The notes under the pieces: generated by a model
Told to the model about the DNA's origin: nothing
The model's database searches: none
What the model saw: only the letters and a program-made list of their open reading frames with translations
Translations under genes and position numbers: made by a program
Source: Ulvibacterium sp965228935
Lineage (GTDB): Bacteria > Bacteroidota > Bacteroidia > Flavobacteriales > Flavobacteriaceae
Reading direction: 5' to 3'
NCBI RefSeq assembly: GCF_965228935.1
Contig: NZ_OZ245846.1
Location: 4,526,001 to 4,590,000, forward strand
DNA length: 64,000 nt
Shown here: positions 8,113 to 16,924 of the stretch, one piece after another
How the letters are laid out: the number at the start of each line of letters is the position of its first letter
How positions within the stretch are numbered: position 1 is the stretch's first letter

Positions 8113-10053
8113 TCACGGTTGAATAACTTTTAGAACTGTCTTATCCTTTCTGTTTGGACTCTCATCATCATCCAGTTCACAAAGTTTAGAATTCTGGGAA
8201 ATGTATTCGGGAACAATACTCTTCATAAGCCTTACGGTACTCCCACTAAAAAACATATTGGTAATGCAAAGTTCATCTATCTTTGATCTCAAATCGCCAT
8301 AATCCAACTCTCTGGCCTTGCTTATTTTGATTTTCTTGTGATAGGTAGGTAGGGTGTTTTCACCATCTGCCAATAGTTCCTCATATAGCTTTTCACCTGG
8401 ACGTAATCCAGTAATTTTAATATCGATGTCTTCAGGATAGTTCAAACCAGAAAGTTTAATCATGTTTTTGGCTAGATCGAATATTTTGACCGATTCGCCC
8501 ATATCAAAAATGAAAATCTCACCACCCTCGCCCATAGCTCCAGCTTCTAGAACCAATTGGGATGCTTCAGGAATGGTCATAAAATATCGGGTAATCTCCT
8601 TGTGGGTCAAGGTTATGGGACCTCCATTTTCTATCTGCTTTCGAAACAAGGGAATTACGGAACCGTTGGATCCCAAAACATTACCGAAGCGCGTAGTAAT
8701 GAATTTGGTCTTGCCCTCTTGTTGCATACAGCCTACATAGATTTCGGCTATTCGTTTACTGGCTCCCATCACATTGGTAGGATTAACGGCCTTGTCTGTG
8801 GAAATCAACACAAACTTACCCACGTTGTGATTCAACGCCAAATCCGCAATTGTCTTGGTCCCGGCAATATTAATCTTGATGGCCTCGTAGGAGTTGTATT
8901 CCATCAAAGGCACATGCTTATAGGCTGCGGCATGGAACACAATATCGGGGTTATGCTCCTGAAAGATAGCGTTCATCCGGTTCTTATCCCTCACATCTCC
9001 TACAATGGGCACAAAATTATGGAACCCTTTTTGCTTTAGTTCCTGCTGTAGGTCGTACAGTGCCGACTCCGCCTGGTCAATGACCACCAAAGAACGATAT
9101 CGATAATTACAGATTTGTCTTACAATTTCGCTCCCTATTGAACCGGCACCTCCGGTCACCACAATGGCCTTGTCCCTAACCTCATCCCTGATTTTGGAAT
9201 TAGTAATGTCAATAGGAGCCCTATTCAATAAATCCTCAATCTGGACTTTCTTGATTTGAGAGGCCTTTAATTCACCGTTTATCCAATCTTCAACGGGAGG
9301 GACAATTTTTACCAGAACGGGAAAATCTACTAATCCCTCGACCAAACTCTTCAGTTTTTTGTGATCTATATTCTGTATACAAAAGATTATCTCGGCAATA
9401 CCTTTCTTACGAATAAAAGTCTCCGTCAAAGTTTCGGGAGCATAAACACTGACACCGTTGATGAATTTGCCAATCTTTTTTTTATCCTTATCAATATAAC
9501 CGATAACCTTAACATTAGTTTTGGAATGGTTGGTAATAGCCCCATACGTAAGTATTCCGGACTCACCCGCACCATATATCAAAACGTTTTTGGCCGAGTT
9601 GAAGCTACTTTGACTTATTAAGTTTTGATACATGGTCTTAAAGACATACCTAGAAGAAACCAATGCGATAAAGCTTAATAAACTATTATATATAATTATT
9701 GATAATGGAATGGTAAAATCATTTGCCAATTGAAATTTTCTATTTACCAGAATCAAAAAAATCGACAAAATACTTGCCAAACATACGGCGTTAAAAATGT
9801 TATAAACATCCCGTAAACCAGTATGCCTAACCACTCCCTTATATGAGCCTACGATTAAAAATGAAAATAGTGCAATTAAAGACACCCATGGCAATTGAAC
9901 GAATAGCTTGTCGACATCAAAATCGAAGGTCAGATTAAAACGGATAAAATAAGAGAGTACAAAAGAAATTGCCACGATAGCAATATCAATTCCCAACACC
10001 AACCATTTGGAAGCATATCTTTCAACCGTACTGTTAAGGTAGTTTTGTATCAT
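8113..10053 (-). CDS. PglF/WbpM/CapD-like membrane UDP-sugar 4,6-dehydratase
   Basis: A 646-residue protein with four N-terminal membrane helices (within about 15-130), a CoA-binding-like Rossmann segment ('NVLIYGAGESGILTYGAI') and a C-terminal short-chain dehydratase domain. The NAD motif is 'VTGGAGSIGSEI' near residue 300. The active-site region reads 'STDKAVNPTNVMGASKR', where Met replaces the Tyr of classical YxxxK, as known for FlaA1, WbpM and PglF. Family members convert UDP-GlcNAc to UDP-4-keto-6-deoxy-GlcNAc. Its ATG overlaps the stop of the PLP aminotransferase gene (ATGA at 10050-10053), which fits a PglF-PglE pair making an amino-dideoxy sugar. Cytoplasmic-membrane protein. Confidence 0.92.
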   Translation of the reverse strand: MIQNYLNSTVERYASKWLVLGIDIAIVAISFVLSYFIRFNLTFDFDVDKLFVQLPWVSLIALFSFLIVGSYKGVVRHTGLRDVYNIFNAVCLASILSIFLILVNRKFQLANDFTIPLSIIIYNSLLSFIALVSSRYVFKTMYQNLISQSSFNSAKNVLIYGAGESGILTYGAITNHSKTNVKVIGYIDKDKKKIGKFINGVSVYAPETLTETFIRKKGIAEIIFCIQNIDHKKLKSLVEGLVDFPVLVKIVPPVEDWINGELKASQIKKVQIEDLLNRAPIDITNSKIRDEVRDKAIVVTGGAGSIGSEIVRQICNYRYRSLVVIDQAESALYDLQQELKQKGFHNFVPIVGDVRDKNRMNAIFQEHNPDIVFHAAAYKHVPLMEYNSYEAIKINIAGTKTIADLALNHNVGKFVLISTDKAVNPTNVMGASKRIAEIYVGCMQQEGKTKFITTRFGNVLGSNGSVIPLFRKQIENGGPITLTHKEITRYFMTIPEASQLVLEAGAMGEGGEIFIFDMGESVKIFDLAKNMIKLSGLNYPEDIDIKITGLRPGEKLYEELLADGENTLPTYHKKIKISKARELDYGDLRSKIDELCITNMFFSGSTVRLMKSIVPEYISQNSKLCELDDDESPNRKDKTVLKVIQP

Positions 10054-11177
10054 TTTAGGGCAAGTTTTAGGATTTCAACGATTCGCTCCAAATCTTCCAA
10101 GAGGAGATTGGAGCCACTAGGTAGACATAGTCCTATTTGAAAAAGATTTTCGGAGACACCATTCGTAAAACTAGGCTCTCCCTGAAAAACCGGTTGCAAG
10201 TGCATCGGTTTCCACAGCGGTCTAGACTCAATGTTCTCATTTTCCATAGCCAGACGAATTCTCTCGCGTACTTGGTATGACGGGGTTAGTATGCAGCTTA
10301 GCCATCTATTGGAAAACATCCCATCCGGTTCTTCAAGAAATGAAATACCATCGAGACCTTGTAAAGCTCTTAAATAGTATTCATAATTTCTTCGTCTCGC
10401 GTTGACCCTTTCATTTAAAACTTGCATTTGTCCTCGGCCAATTCCTGCCAACACATTGCTCATGCGATAATTGTGACCAATTTCCGAATGCTGATAATGG
10501 ACCGCATTGTCTCGGGCCTGGGTCGCCAAGAAAACGGCTTTATCCCTATACTCCTTGGTCTTGGATACCAAAGCACCTCCTCCTGAAGTAGTTATAATCT
10601 TATTACCATTAAAAGATAATATTGAGATATCGCCTAAAGTTCCACATTTGCAATCCTTGTATGTACTACCCAGAGCCTCGGCACTATCCTCTAAAACGGG
10701 AATTTGATATTTTTCGGCCAAAGCCTGAATTTCATCGACCTTATATGGCATTCCATAGAGATGCACCGCCACGATGGCTTTAGGTTTGCTACCCATTCGA
10801 ATTCTTTCTGTAATTGCCTCTTCCAAAAGTTCGGGACATATGTTCCATGTCTCGCTTTCACTGTCAACGAAAACGGGTTTAGCCCCTAGATATGTAATTG
10901 GATTGGCAGAAGCGGAAAACGTAAAACTTTGGCATAGTACTTCGTCGCCTTTTCCTACACCCAATAATTTAAGGCCAAGATGTATTGCTGCTGTTCCAGA
11001 ACTAAGTGCTGCAACATGGACATCCTCTTGAAGATAACTTTCCAAATCACACTCAAAACCAGAAACATTGGGCCCCAATGGAGCAATCCAATTGGTACTA
11101 AATGCCTCGTCCACGAAATTCTGCTCATTACTCCCGATGTGTGGAGAAGAAAGCCAAATCTTAGTTAGTGTTTCCAA
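10050..11177 (-). CDS. PglE-like DegT/DnrJ/EryC1 sugar aminotransferase
   Basis: A 375-residue PLP-dependent aminotransferase of nucleotide sugars. The Schiff-base lysine lies in 'SFNGNKIITTSGGGAL', nearly the same as in C. jejuni PglE; other landmarks are 'ALSSGTAAIHLGLKLLG' and 'ILEDSAEALGSTYKD' around residues 58 and 160. It should aminate the 4-keto sugar made by the dehydratase it overlaps by 4 bases, giving UDP-2-acetamido-4-amino-2,4,6-trideoxy-glucose or an isomer. It is the first gene of the minus-strand operon aminotransferase-dehydratase-wza-wzc. Usual family length; no defects. Confidence 0.9.
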   Translation of the reverse strand: METLTKIWLSSPHIGSNEQNFVDEAFSTNWIAPLGPNVSGFECDLESYLQEDVHVAALSSGTAAIHLGLKLLGVGKGDEVLCQSFTFSASANPITYLGAKPVFVDSESETWNICPELLEEAITERIRMGSKPKAIVAVHLYGMPYKVDEIQALAEKYQIPVLEDSAEALGSTYKDCKCGTLGDISILSFNGNKIITTSGGGALVSKTKEYRDKAVFLATQARDNAVHYQHSEIGHNYRMSNVLAGIGRGQMQVLNERVNARRRNYEYYLRALQGLDGISFLEEPDGMFSNRWLSCILTPSYQVRERIRLAMENENIESRPLWKPMHLQPVFQGEPSFTNGVSENLFQIGLCLPSGSNLLLEDLERIVEILKLALK

Positions 11178-11214
11178 AAACTGTTAGGTTATAGTTCAAC
11201 TGTAATTTCTTAAT

Positions 11215-11222
11215 CAAAAGTA
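11215..11222 (-). promoter_or_regulatory. Candidate -7 box for the aminotransferase-wzc operon
   Basis: On the minus strand the bases read TACTTTTG, an exact TAnnTTTG match, ending 38 bases before the ATG at 11177. No convincing -33 element is seen at the usual spacing. The position would give a leader of about 30 bases. Confidence 0.45.
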
Positions 11223-11436
11223 ACTATAGTTTCCTTCATACGATTAAAAACAGGTTATAATTCGTTTAAGAATTGAAAAACATCGGCTAAAAGACTTTTT
11301 TATTATTGAAATCCTAATTTTCCATACGTTAATCCATAACTTTCCCATCATGCTACAAAAAATACTTTTCGTCGATAATATATTATAGAATATAGAGTTA
11401 TTTACTAATCTTTGCACTCAAAAGTTTTAAACATCT

Positions 11437-12834
11437 ATGAAAAAAATCACCGAAATTTGCTGTATAGGAGCAGGATATGTAGGGGGGCCGACTATGTCGG
11501 TCATTGCCCATAAATGTCCAGAGATTAACGTTACGGTCGTGGATATTAATCAAGACCGAATTGATCAATGGAACCACACTGATTTGGACAACCTACCTGT
11601 GTACGAACCTGGTCTAAAGGAAATAGTTGGTCAGAGTCGGGGTCAAAATCTCTTCTTCTCCACAGAAATTGATAAGGCAATCGATAAAGCCCAAATGATT
11701 TTCATTTCTGTAAATACACCGACAAAAACCTATGGTAAAGGAAAAGGACAAGCTGCCGATCTGAAATACATAGAACTCTGTGCCAGAAATATTGCTCGCG
11801 TAGCCAAAGATGATAAAATCGTTGTAGAAAAATCGACCTTGCCAGTACGTACAGCACAGGCCATTAAAAATATACTTCAAAATACAGGCAATGGAGTAAG
11901 CTTTGAAATTCTTTCCAATCCAGAGTTTTTAGCTGAAGGTACAGCTATCAACGACCTGTTAAATGCCGATCGAGTGCTTATAGGAGGGGATGAAACCCCT
12001 TCAGGTCAAATGGCCAAAGATTCATTAAGCGCAATCTACGAACATTGGTTGCCAAAGGATAGAATTCTTCAGACCAACGTTTGGTCCTCCGAATTATCCA
12101 AGCTCGTAGCCAATGCCTTCCTGGCACAACGCGTATCTTCTATTAATTCGGTGTCCGCCTTATGTGAAAGAACGGATGCGAATGTTCAAGAAGTGGCCAA
12201 GGCAATCGGTTTTGATAGTAGGATAGGCCCTAAGTTTTTACAGTCCTCTGTTGGGTTTGGTGGTTCTTGTTTTCAAAAAGACATCCTTAATTTGGTCTAC
12301 ATTGCCCGAAGCTATGGATTGAATGAAGTAGCGGATTATTGGGAACAAGTCATTTTGATAAATGATTATCAAAAAAGGCGTTTTGCGGATAATATAGTGA
12401 CCACCTTATATAATACAGTTTCTGGGAAAAAAATCTTATTTTATGGTTGGGCCTTCAAAAAGGATACTAACGATACACGAGAGTCCGCAGCCATTTATGT
12501 TGCGGATGCCCTGTTGGAAGAAAAGGCTCAGATTTTTGTGTATGACCCCAAGGTTTCCGAGAAGCAGATTTACAATGACCTCGATTATCTGAACACGCGA
12601 GAGCCTACCGAAAATAGACATTTACTAAAGGTAATTAAAGATCCCATAGAAGCCAGCAAGGAAGCCCATGCCATCGCAATACTTACCGAGTGGGACGAAT
12701 TTAAGGACTATAATTGGGAAAAAATTTTCAATAATATGTTAAAACCCGCCTTTGTCTTTGACGGAAGAAGATTGTTGGATACCAAAAAAATGAAGGAAAT
12801 AGGTTTTAAATATTACAAAATAGGGCAATCATGA
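11437..12834 (+). CDS. ugd: UDP-glucose 6-dehydrogenase
   Basis: A 465-residue cytosolic enzyme that oxidises UDP-glucose to UDP-glucuronate with two NAD. The NAD motif is 'CIGAGYVGGPTMSVIA' at the N-terminus; 'SVNTPTKTYGKGKGQAADL' and 'EKSTLPVRTA' follow, and the catalytic Cys278 sits in 'GFGGSCFQKDI'. The sequence resembles the longer animal/plant type (about 460-480 residues), not the short Gram-negative type. It is the first gene of the plus-strand operon and overlaps by 4 bases a UDP-glucuronate 4-epimerase, so its product probably supplies both glucuronic and galacturonic residues. Confidence 0.93.
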   Translation: MKKITEICCIGAGYVGGPTMSVIAHKCPEINVTVVDINQDRIDQWNHTDLDNLPVYEPGLKEIVGQSRGQNLFFSTEIDKAIDKAQMIFISVNTPTKTYGKGKGQAADLKYIELCARNIARVAKDDKIVVEKSTLPVRTAQAIKNILQNTGNGVSFEILSNPEFLAEGTAINDLLNADRVLIGGDETPSGQMAKDSLSAIYEHWLPKDRILQTNVWSSELSKLVANAFLAQRVSSINSVSALCERTDANVQEVAKAIGFDSRIGPKFLQSSVGFGGSCFQKDILNLVYIARSYGLNEVADYWEQVILINDYQKRRFADNIVTTLYNTVSGKKILFYGWAFKKDTNDTRESAAIYVADALLEEKAQIFVYDPKVSEKQIYNDLDYLNTREPTENRHLLKVIKDPIEASKEAHAIAILTEWDEFKDYNWEKIFNNMLKPAFVFDGRRLLDTKKMKEIGFKYYKIGQS

Positions 12835-13853
12835 AGGTGTTAGTTACGGGTGCTGCCGGATTCATAGGTTTCTTTGTTTCCAAAAAGCTTTTAGAAAATG
12901 GACATCAAGTAGTGGGGTTAGATAATATAAATGACTATTATAGCCAACAACTGAAATACGACAGGCTTAAAGAATTAGGAATCGAACGTTCTTCAGCGCA
13001 AAAACATAATGAGCTAATTAGAAGTTCCAATGATAGCCATTTTTCCTTCATACGTTTAGACCTTGAAAATCGCTCTGAACTTCCCGCTCTTTTCAAATCC
13101 AATAAATTTGATGTGGTCTGTAATTTGGCCGCTCAAGCTGGGGTTCGCTACAGTTTGGAAAATCCGGCCGCCTACGTGGACAGCAATATTGTAGGGTTTC
13201 ATAATGTACTAGAGAATTGCAGAAACCATGATGTAAAGCATTTGGTCTACGCCAGCAGTTCCAGTGTATATGGACTTAATAAAAAAGTGCCTTTTGATAC
13301 TACGGACCGCGTAGATAATCCTATAAGCCTATATGCCGCGACCAAAAAAAGTAACGAGCTTATGGCGCACACCTACAGTCATTTATACGGGTTTTTGACG
13401 ACCGGACTTCGATTTTTTACAGTCTATGGGCCATGGGGCAGACCTGATATGGCTTTATTCCTGTTTACAGATGCCATTGCCAACGGACGTCCCATCCAAG
13501 TATTCAACAATGGACAACTGGAAAGGGATTTTACTTTCATAACTGATATTGTTGAGGGAGTCGTCCGGATTATCGAATCGCCTGGCAAAGAGAGACAAAA
13601 AGACAATTTATATAAGATTTACAATATTGGAAACAGCCAATCCGTTAAGCTAATGGATTTTATTGAAACCATAGAGGAAAATTTAGGAAAAGTCGCAATA
13701 AAGGAAATGCTACCTATGCAACCTGGCGATGTGACCAGAACATGGGCTAGTGTTGAAGATTTGATAAATGATTATGGATATAGTCCCAATACATCGATTA
13801 GTGAGGGAGTTAAATCATTTATTGCTTGGTACAAACACTATTACAAAGTCTGA
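12831..13853 (+). CDS. UDP-glucuronate 4-epimerase-like SDR enzyme
   Basis: A 340-residue extended short-chain dehydrogenase. NAD motif 'TGAAGFIGFFVSKKLL' at the N-terminus, 'YASSSSVYGLNKK' around residue 137, and the catalytic 'YAATKKSNEL' (YxxxK). 'ENPAAYVDSNIVGFHNVLE' and 'RFFTVYGPWGRPDMALF' are typical of UDP-glucuronate 4-epimerases, which interconvert UDP-GlcA and UDP-GalA. The gene overlaps ugd by 4 bases, matching a uronic-acid branch. The active-site set is complete. Confidence 0.87.
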   Translation: MKVLVTGAAGFIGFFVSKKLLENGHQVVGLDNINDYYSQQLKYDRLKELGIERSSAQKHNELIRSSNDSHFSFIRLDLENRSELPALFKSNKFDVVCNLAAQAGVRYSLENPAAYVDSNIVGFHNVLENCRNHDVKHLVYASSSSVYGLNKKVPFDTTDRVDNPISLYAATKKSNELMAHTYSHLYGFLTTGLRFFTVYGPWGRPDMALFLFTDAIANGRPIQVFNNGQLERDFTFITDIVEGVVRIIESPGKERQKDNLYKIYNIGNSQSVKLMDFIETIEENLGKVAIKEMLPMQPGDVTRTWASVEDLINDYGYSPNTSISEGVKSFIAWYKHYYKV

Positions 13854-14161
13854 AAAGTCCATTGGTGTGTTTATGAGGGTAGTTAACCATTTTTTAGTGC
13901 GTTTTCCTTCCTTCTTGTGATTGTTCATCGGCTTTTGTGTCTAAAATGACGTTTGAAGCCAACGTGAACCAGTTTAGTTTTAATGAAATCTGGAACTTGG
14001 ATAAGGCATTTATTGTTACCTAATTGTATGAGCTGTGATAACATCATATCGTTATGACCGTAAGACTATGTTTAATAATCATCGGTTTTTTATTGGCTTA
14101 CGTCGTAAATAACAATTAAAAATTGCCATTACTTAAGTTATTTTCAATCTTTGTTGTGGAT

Positions 14162-14980
14162 ATGGAGAGAAAAAAACACTTATTGTCAAATAGTAAGGAA
14201 ATAGCGGTCAACGCGTCTATTTTGGGTGGTTTAGCGATAATGGAAATTTACCAAAAACCAAGTTTTTATCAGGAAATAAAAGATAATAATTCACCCTTGA
14301 CCGAAGCCGACACTGCGGCTAATACGGTTATCAACGAACAGTTGGTAAAAACCGGTATCCCTATCATAAGCGAAGAAAACAAGAACTTGGAATACAACGA
14401 AAGAAGGCATTGGGATACTTGTTGGATAGTGGATCCACTTGATGGGACAAAAGAATTCATCAAAAGAAATGGAGAGTTTACTGTAAACATAGCACTATGT
14501 GAGTTTGGGGAACCGACCTTTGGTGTTATTTATGTTCCCGCCACAAGACATCTTTACTACGGAGATGTTAACAAGAAGGTGGCTTGCAAAACTGTCCTGG
14601 ATAATAACCACAGACTGACAAAAGAACTTTTTGACGAAGAAGATCGCATTAATAAAAGTGAACCCAGAAAGGATTTAATCCGTGTTGTGGGGAGCCGTTC
14701 CCATATGAATCAAGACACAATCGATTACATCTCCTCGATCAAAGAAGATTTTGATAATGTGGAAATTGTTTCCAAGGGAAGTTCACTCAAATTTTGTCTA
14801 GTAGCGGAGGGCAAGGCCGATGTTTATCCAAGGTTTGCACCAACTATGGAATGGGATACGGCCGCTGGGCATGCTATATGTAATGCGGTAGGTTTAAAGG
14901 TTATCTCTCAGAAAACAAATAAGGAATTGCCGTATAACAAGGAAAGCTTCTTGAATCCTTACTTTTTGGTGAGACAATAA
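14162..14980 (+). CDS. cysQ: 3'(2'),5'-bisphosphate nucleotidase CysQ
   Basis: A lithium-sensitive-type phosphatase that converts PAP (left after sulfotransfer from PAPS) to AMP. Motifs: 'PLTEADTAANTVI', 'IISEENK', 'WIVDPLDGTKEFIKR' (the metal-binding DPxDGT) and C-terminal 'MEWDTAAGHAI'. I chose the ATG at 14162 (272 residues); an in-frame TTG at 14123 would add 13 residues with no family support. It is followed 3 bases later by the DUF2061 gene and then cysC, cysD and cysN, so PAPS supply and PAP removal are transcribed together. Confidence 0.92.
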   Translation: MERKKHLLSNSKEIAVNASILGGLAIMEIYQKPSFYQEIKDNNSPLTEADTAANTVINEQLVKTGIPIISEENKNLEYNERRHWDTCWIVDPLDGTKEFIKRNGEFTVNIALCEFGEPTFGVIYVPATRHLYYGDVNKKVACKTVLDNNHRLTKELFDEEDRINKSEPRKDLIRVVGSRSHMNQDTIDYISSIKEDFDNVEIVSKGSSLKFCLVAEGKADVYPRFAPTMEWDTAAGHAICNAVGLKVISQKTNKELPYNKESFLNPYFLVRQ

Positions 14981-14983
14981 ACT

Positions 14984-15433
14984 ATGGGTAGAATCTCTCA
15001 TTTTATGGGAAAAATCTCCCATAAAAGACATATTGCCAAGACTATTACCTGGCGGTTAGTTGGAACCCTAGACACCATCTTACTGTCCTGGATTATAACT
15101 GGAAACCCTGCCACAGGATTAAAAATAGGGGTTTCAGAGGTTTTTACAAAAATGATTTTATATTACCTCCACGAACGTTTGTGGGTACGTGTAAATATAT
15201 CGGAAAGTAGAAAACGACATTTGCTTAAAACCTTTTCTTGGCGTTTTATAGGTACAATGGATACCGTTTTTATATCATGGATAATCTCCGGAAACCCTAT
15301 CACCGGTTTAAAGGTTGGGGGTCTTGAAGTCATTACTAAAATGGCCTTGTACTATTGTCATGAAAGAGCTTGGTACCGTATCAATTTTGGTTTGGACAAA
15401 ATAATTAGATCAGAAAAATGGAAAAAAATTTAG
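14984..15433 (+). CDS. Double-DUF2061 membrane protein
   Basis: A 149-residue protein with two copies of the DUF2061 domain: residues 14-73 and 77-136. Each begins KRH, has K-T-x-[ST]-W-R-x-[VI]-G-T-x-D-T, a hydrophobic stretch ending 'SWI', then 'GNP-TGLK-G' and 'TKM-LYY-HER'. The copies are obviously homologous, so this is an internal duplication. Each copy can form one or two membrane helices. DUF2061 genes are often found beside sulfate-activation genes in Bacteroidota, but the role is unknown; a part in sulfate or PAPS handling is only an inference. It overlaps cysC by 16 bases. Confidence 0.88.
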   Translation: MGRISHFMGKISHKRHIAKTITWRLVGTLDTILLSWIITGNPATGLKIGVSEVFTKMILYYLHERLWVRVNISESRKRHLLKTFSWRFIGTMDTVFISWIISGNPITGLKVGGLEVITKMALYYCHERAWYRINFGLDKIIRSEKWKKI

Positions 15434-16017
15434 TTTCCCATTCGTATAAAGTCAATGTAGAGGATCGTCGAAAATTGAATGAGCACAATTCCTTTTTGAT
15501 ATTCTTTACAGGATTATCCGGGTCGGGTAAGTCAACTTTGGCCAACGCCCTTGAGCAAAGGCTCTACTCAAATCACATCAAAACATATGTACTTGATGGT
15601 GATAATGTACGCAAGGGTATTAACAGTAATCTTACTTTTAAACCCGAAGACCGCTCTGAGAACCTGAGGAGAATAGGAGAGATTTCAAAGCTTTTCGTGG
15701 ATGCAGGAATAGTAGTACTTGCTGCGTTCATCGCCCCTTATGAAAAGGATAGGGAATTCATCAAAGAAACTGTAGGTTCGGATAACTATTTTGAAATCTT
15801 TGTAAATACCAGTTTGGAGGTATGCGAGCAACGTGATGTTAAGGGGTTGTATGAAAAAGCGAGAAGAGGAGAAATAAAAGACATGACCGGCATTTCTGCC
15901 CCATATGAGCAACCCACTATGCCAAATATAAAAGTATCAAATGAGTTTAGTATAGAGGAATCCGTGGACATAGTATACAATAAAATCAAAAACCATCTAA
16001 AACTCAAAAATGAGTAG
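15418..16017 (+). CDS. cysC: Adenylyl-sulfate (APS) kinase
   Basis: A 199-residue kinase that phosphorylates adenosine 5'-phosphosulfate to PAPS. The P-loop is 'GLSGSGKST' (32-40), followed by 'VLDGDNVRKGIN', 'FKPEDRSENLRRIGEI', 'FIAPYEKDR' and 'RDVKGLYEKAR', all family hallmarks. It overlaps the DUF2061 gene upstream by 16 bases and cysD downstream by 8. Together with cysD and cysN it completes sulfate-to-PAPS conversion in the cytoplasm. No fusion to CysN, unlike NodQ-type proteins. Confidence 0.95.
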   Translation: MEKNLVSHSYKVNVEDRRKLNEHNSFLIFFTGLSGSGKSTLANALEQRLYSNHIKTYVLDGDNVRKGINSNLTFKPEDRSENLRRIGEISKLFVDAGIVVLAAFIAPYEKDREFIKETVGSDNYFEIFVNTSLEVCEQRDVKGLYEKARRGEIKDMTGISAPYEQPTMPNIKVSNEFSIEESVDIVYNKIKNHLKLKNE

Positions 16018-16915
16018 GTATTATTTAAATTATTTGGACGAATTAGAATCAGAGGCAATTTTCGTATTACGAGAGGTGTGGGCTCAATTTCAAAATCCGG
16101 TTATTCTTTTTTCCGGTGGCAAAGATTCCATTGTTGTGACACATCTGGCAAAAAAAGCCTTTTTCCCTGCTAAAATACCTTTCCCGTTGATGCACGTGGA
16201 TACGGGGCATAATTTTCCAGAAACAATTCAATTTAGGGATGAGACCTTGAAAGAGTTGGGGGTAAATCTCATCGTGGGATCTGTTCAAGAATCAATCGAT
16301 CAAGGTAGGGTTGCCGAAGAAAAAGGAAAAAGCGCCACTAGAAACTCACTTCAAATCACGACTCTGCTGGACGCCATTGAAAAGCATAAGGTGGATTGTG
16401 CCATAGGAGGGGGGCGTCGCGATGAAGAAAAAGCAAGGGCCAAAGAGCGCTTCTTTTCACACCGGGACGACTTTGGGCAATGGGATCCAAAAAACCAAAG
16501 ACCGGAACTTTGGAATTTGTTCAATGGAAAACATTTTGAAGGAGAACATTTTAGGGCTTTCCCTATTAGCAATTGGACGGAAATGGATGTTTGGAATTAT
16601 ATAAAACGTGAAAACATTGCAATTCCATCCTTGTATTTTGCTCACGAGAGGGAAGTGGTTTGGAGAAGTGATTCATGGATTCCAAATTCGAAATTTTTAA
16701 AACTGGAAGATGGTGAGGAAATTATAGTAAAGAAAGTTAGATTTAGAACGTTAGGGGATATTACCATCACAGGAGGTATTGAATCGGATGCGGACTCCTT
16801 GGAAAAAATAGCTGAGGAAGTTTCAGGAATGAGGCAGACGGAAAGGGGAAACAGAACTGATGATAAACGTTCCGAAACAGCTATGGAAGATCGTAAAAGA
16901 CAAGGGTATTTTTAA
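16010..16915 (+). CDS. cysD: Sulfate adenylyltransferase subunit 2
   Basis: A 301-residue catalytic subunit of ATP sulfurylase, of the PAPS-reductase/PP-loop fold. 'LFSGGKDSIVVTHLA' is the PP-loop (about 33-47); 'MHVDTGHNFPETI', 'GGRRDEEKARAKER' and C-terminal 'ERGNRTDDKRSETAMEDRK' match CysD closely. It makes APS from sulfate and ATP, driven by GTP hydrolysis in CysN, whose gene starts 9 bases downstream. Presence of CysD should not be mistaken for a PAPS reductase: the reductase Cys motif is absent. Confidence 0.96.
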   Translation: MSRYYLNYLDELESEAIFVLREVWAQFQNPVILFSGGKDSIVVTHLAKKAFFPAKIPFPLMHVDTGHNFPETIQFRDETLKELGVNLIVGSVQESIDQGRVAEEKGKSATRNSLQITTLLDAIEKHKVDCAIGGGRRDEEKARAKERFFSHRDDFGQWDPKNQRPELWNLFNGKHFEGEHFRAFPISNWTEMDVWNYIKRENIAIPSLYFAHEREVVWRSDSWIPNSKFLKLEDGEEIIVKKVRFRTLGDITITGGIESDADSLEKIAEEVSGMRQTERGNRTDDKRSETAMEDRKRQGYF

Positions 16916-16924
16916 AATAGAACA

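Noticed and set aside
8557..9039. 160-codon plus-strand frame inside the dehydratase gene
   Set aside because: Lies wholly antisense to a well-conserved gene, with no domain of its own.
14054..14119. 21-codon hydrophobic frame (MTVRLCLIIIGFLLAYVV) just before cysQ
   Set aside because: Too short and with no support; it is in frame with the cysQ extension but ends in TAA. Could be a chance frame.
16010..16915. PAPS reductase (CysH)
   Set aside because: The protein is of the same PP-loop fold, but its C-terminal block and the downstream cysN identify it as CysD.
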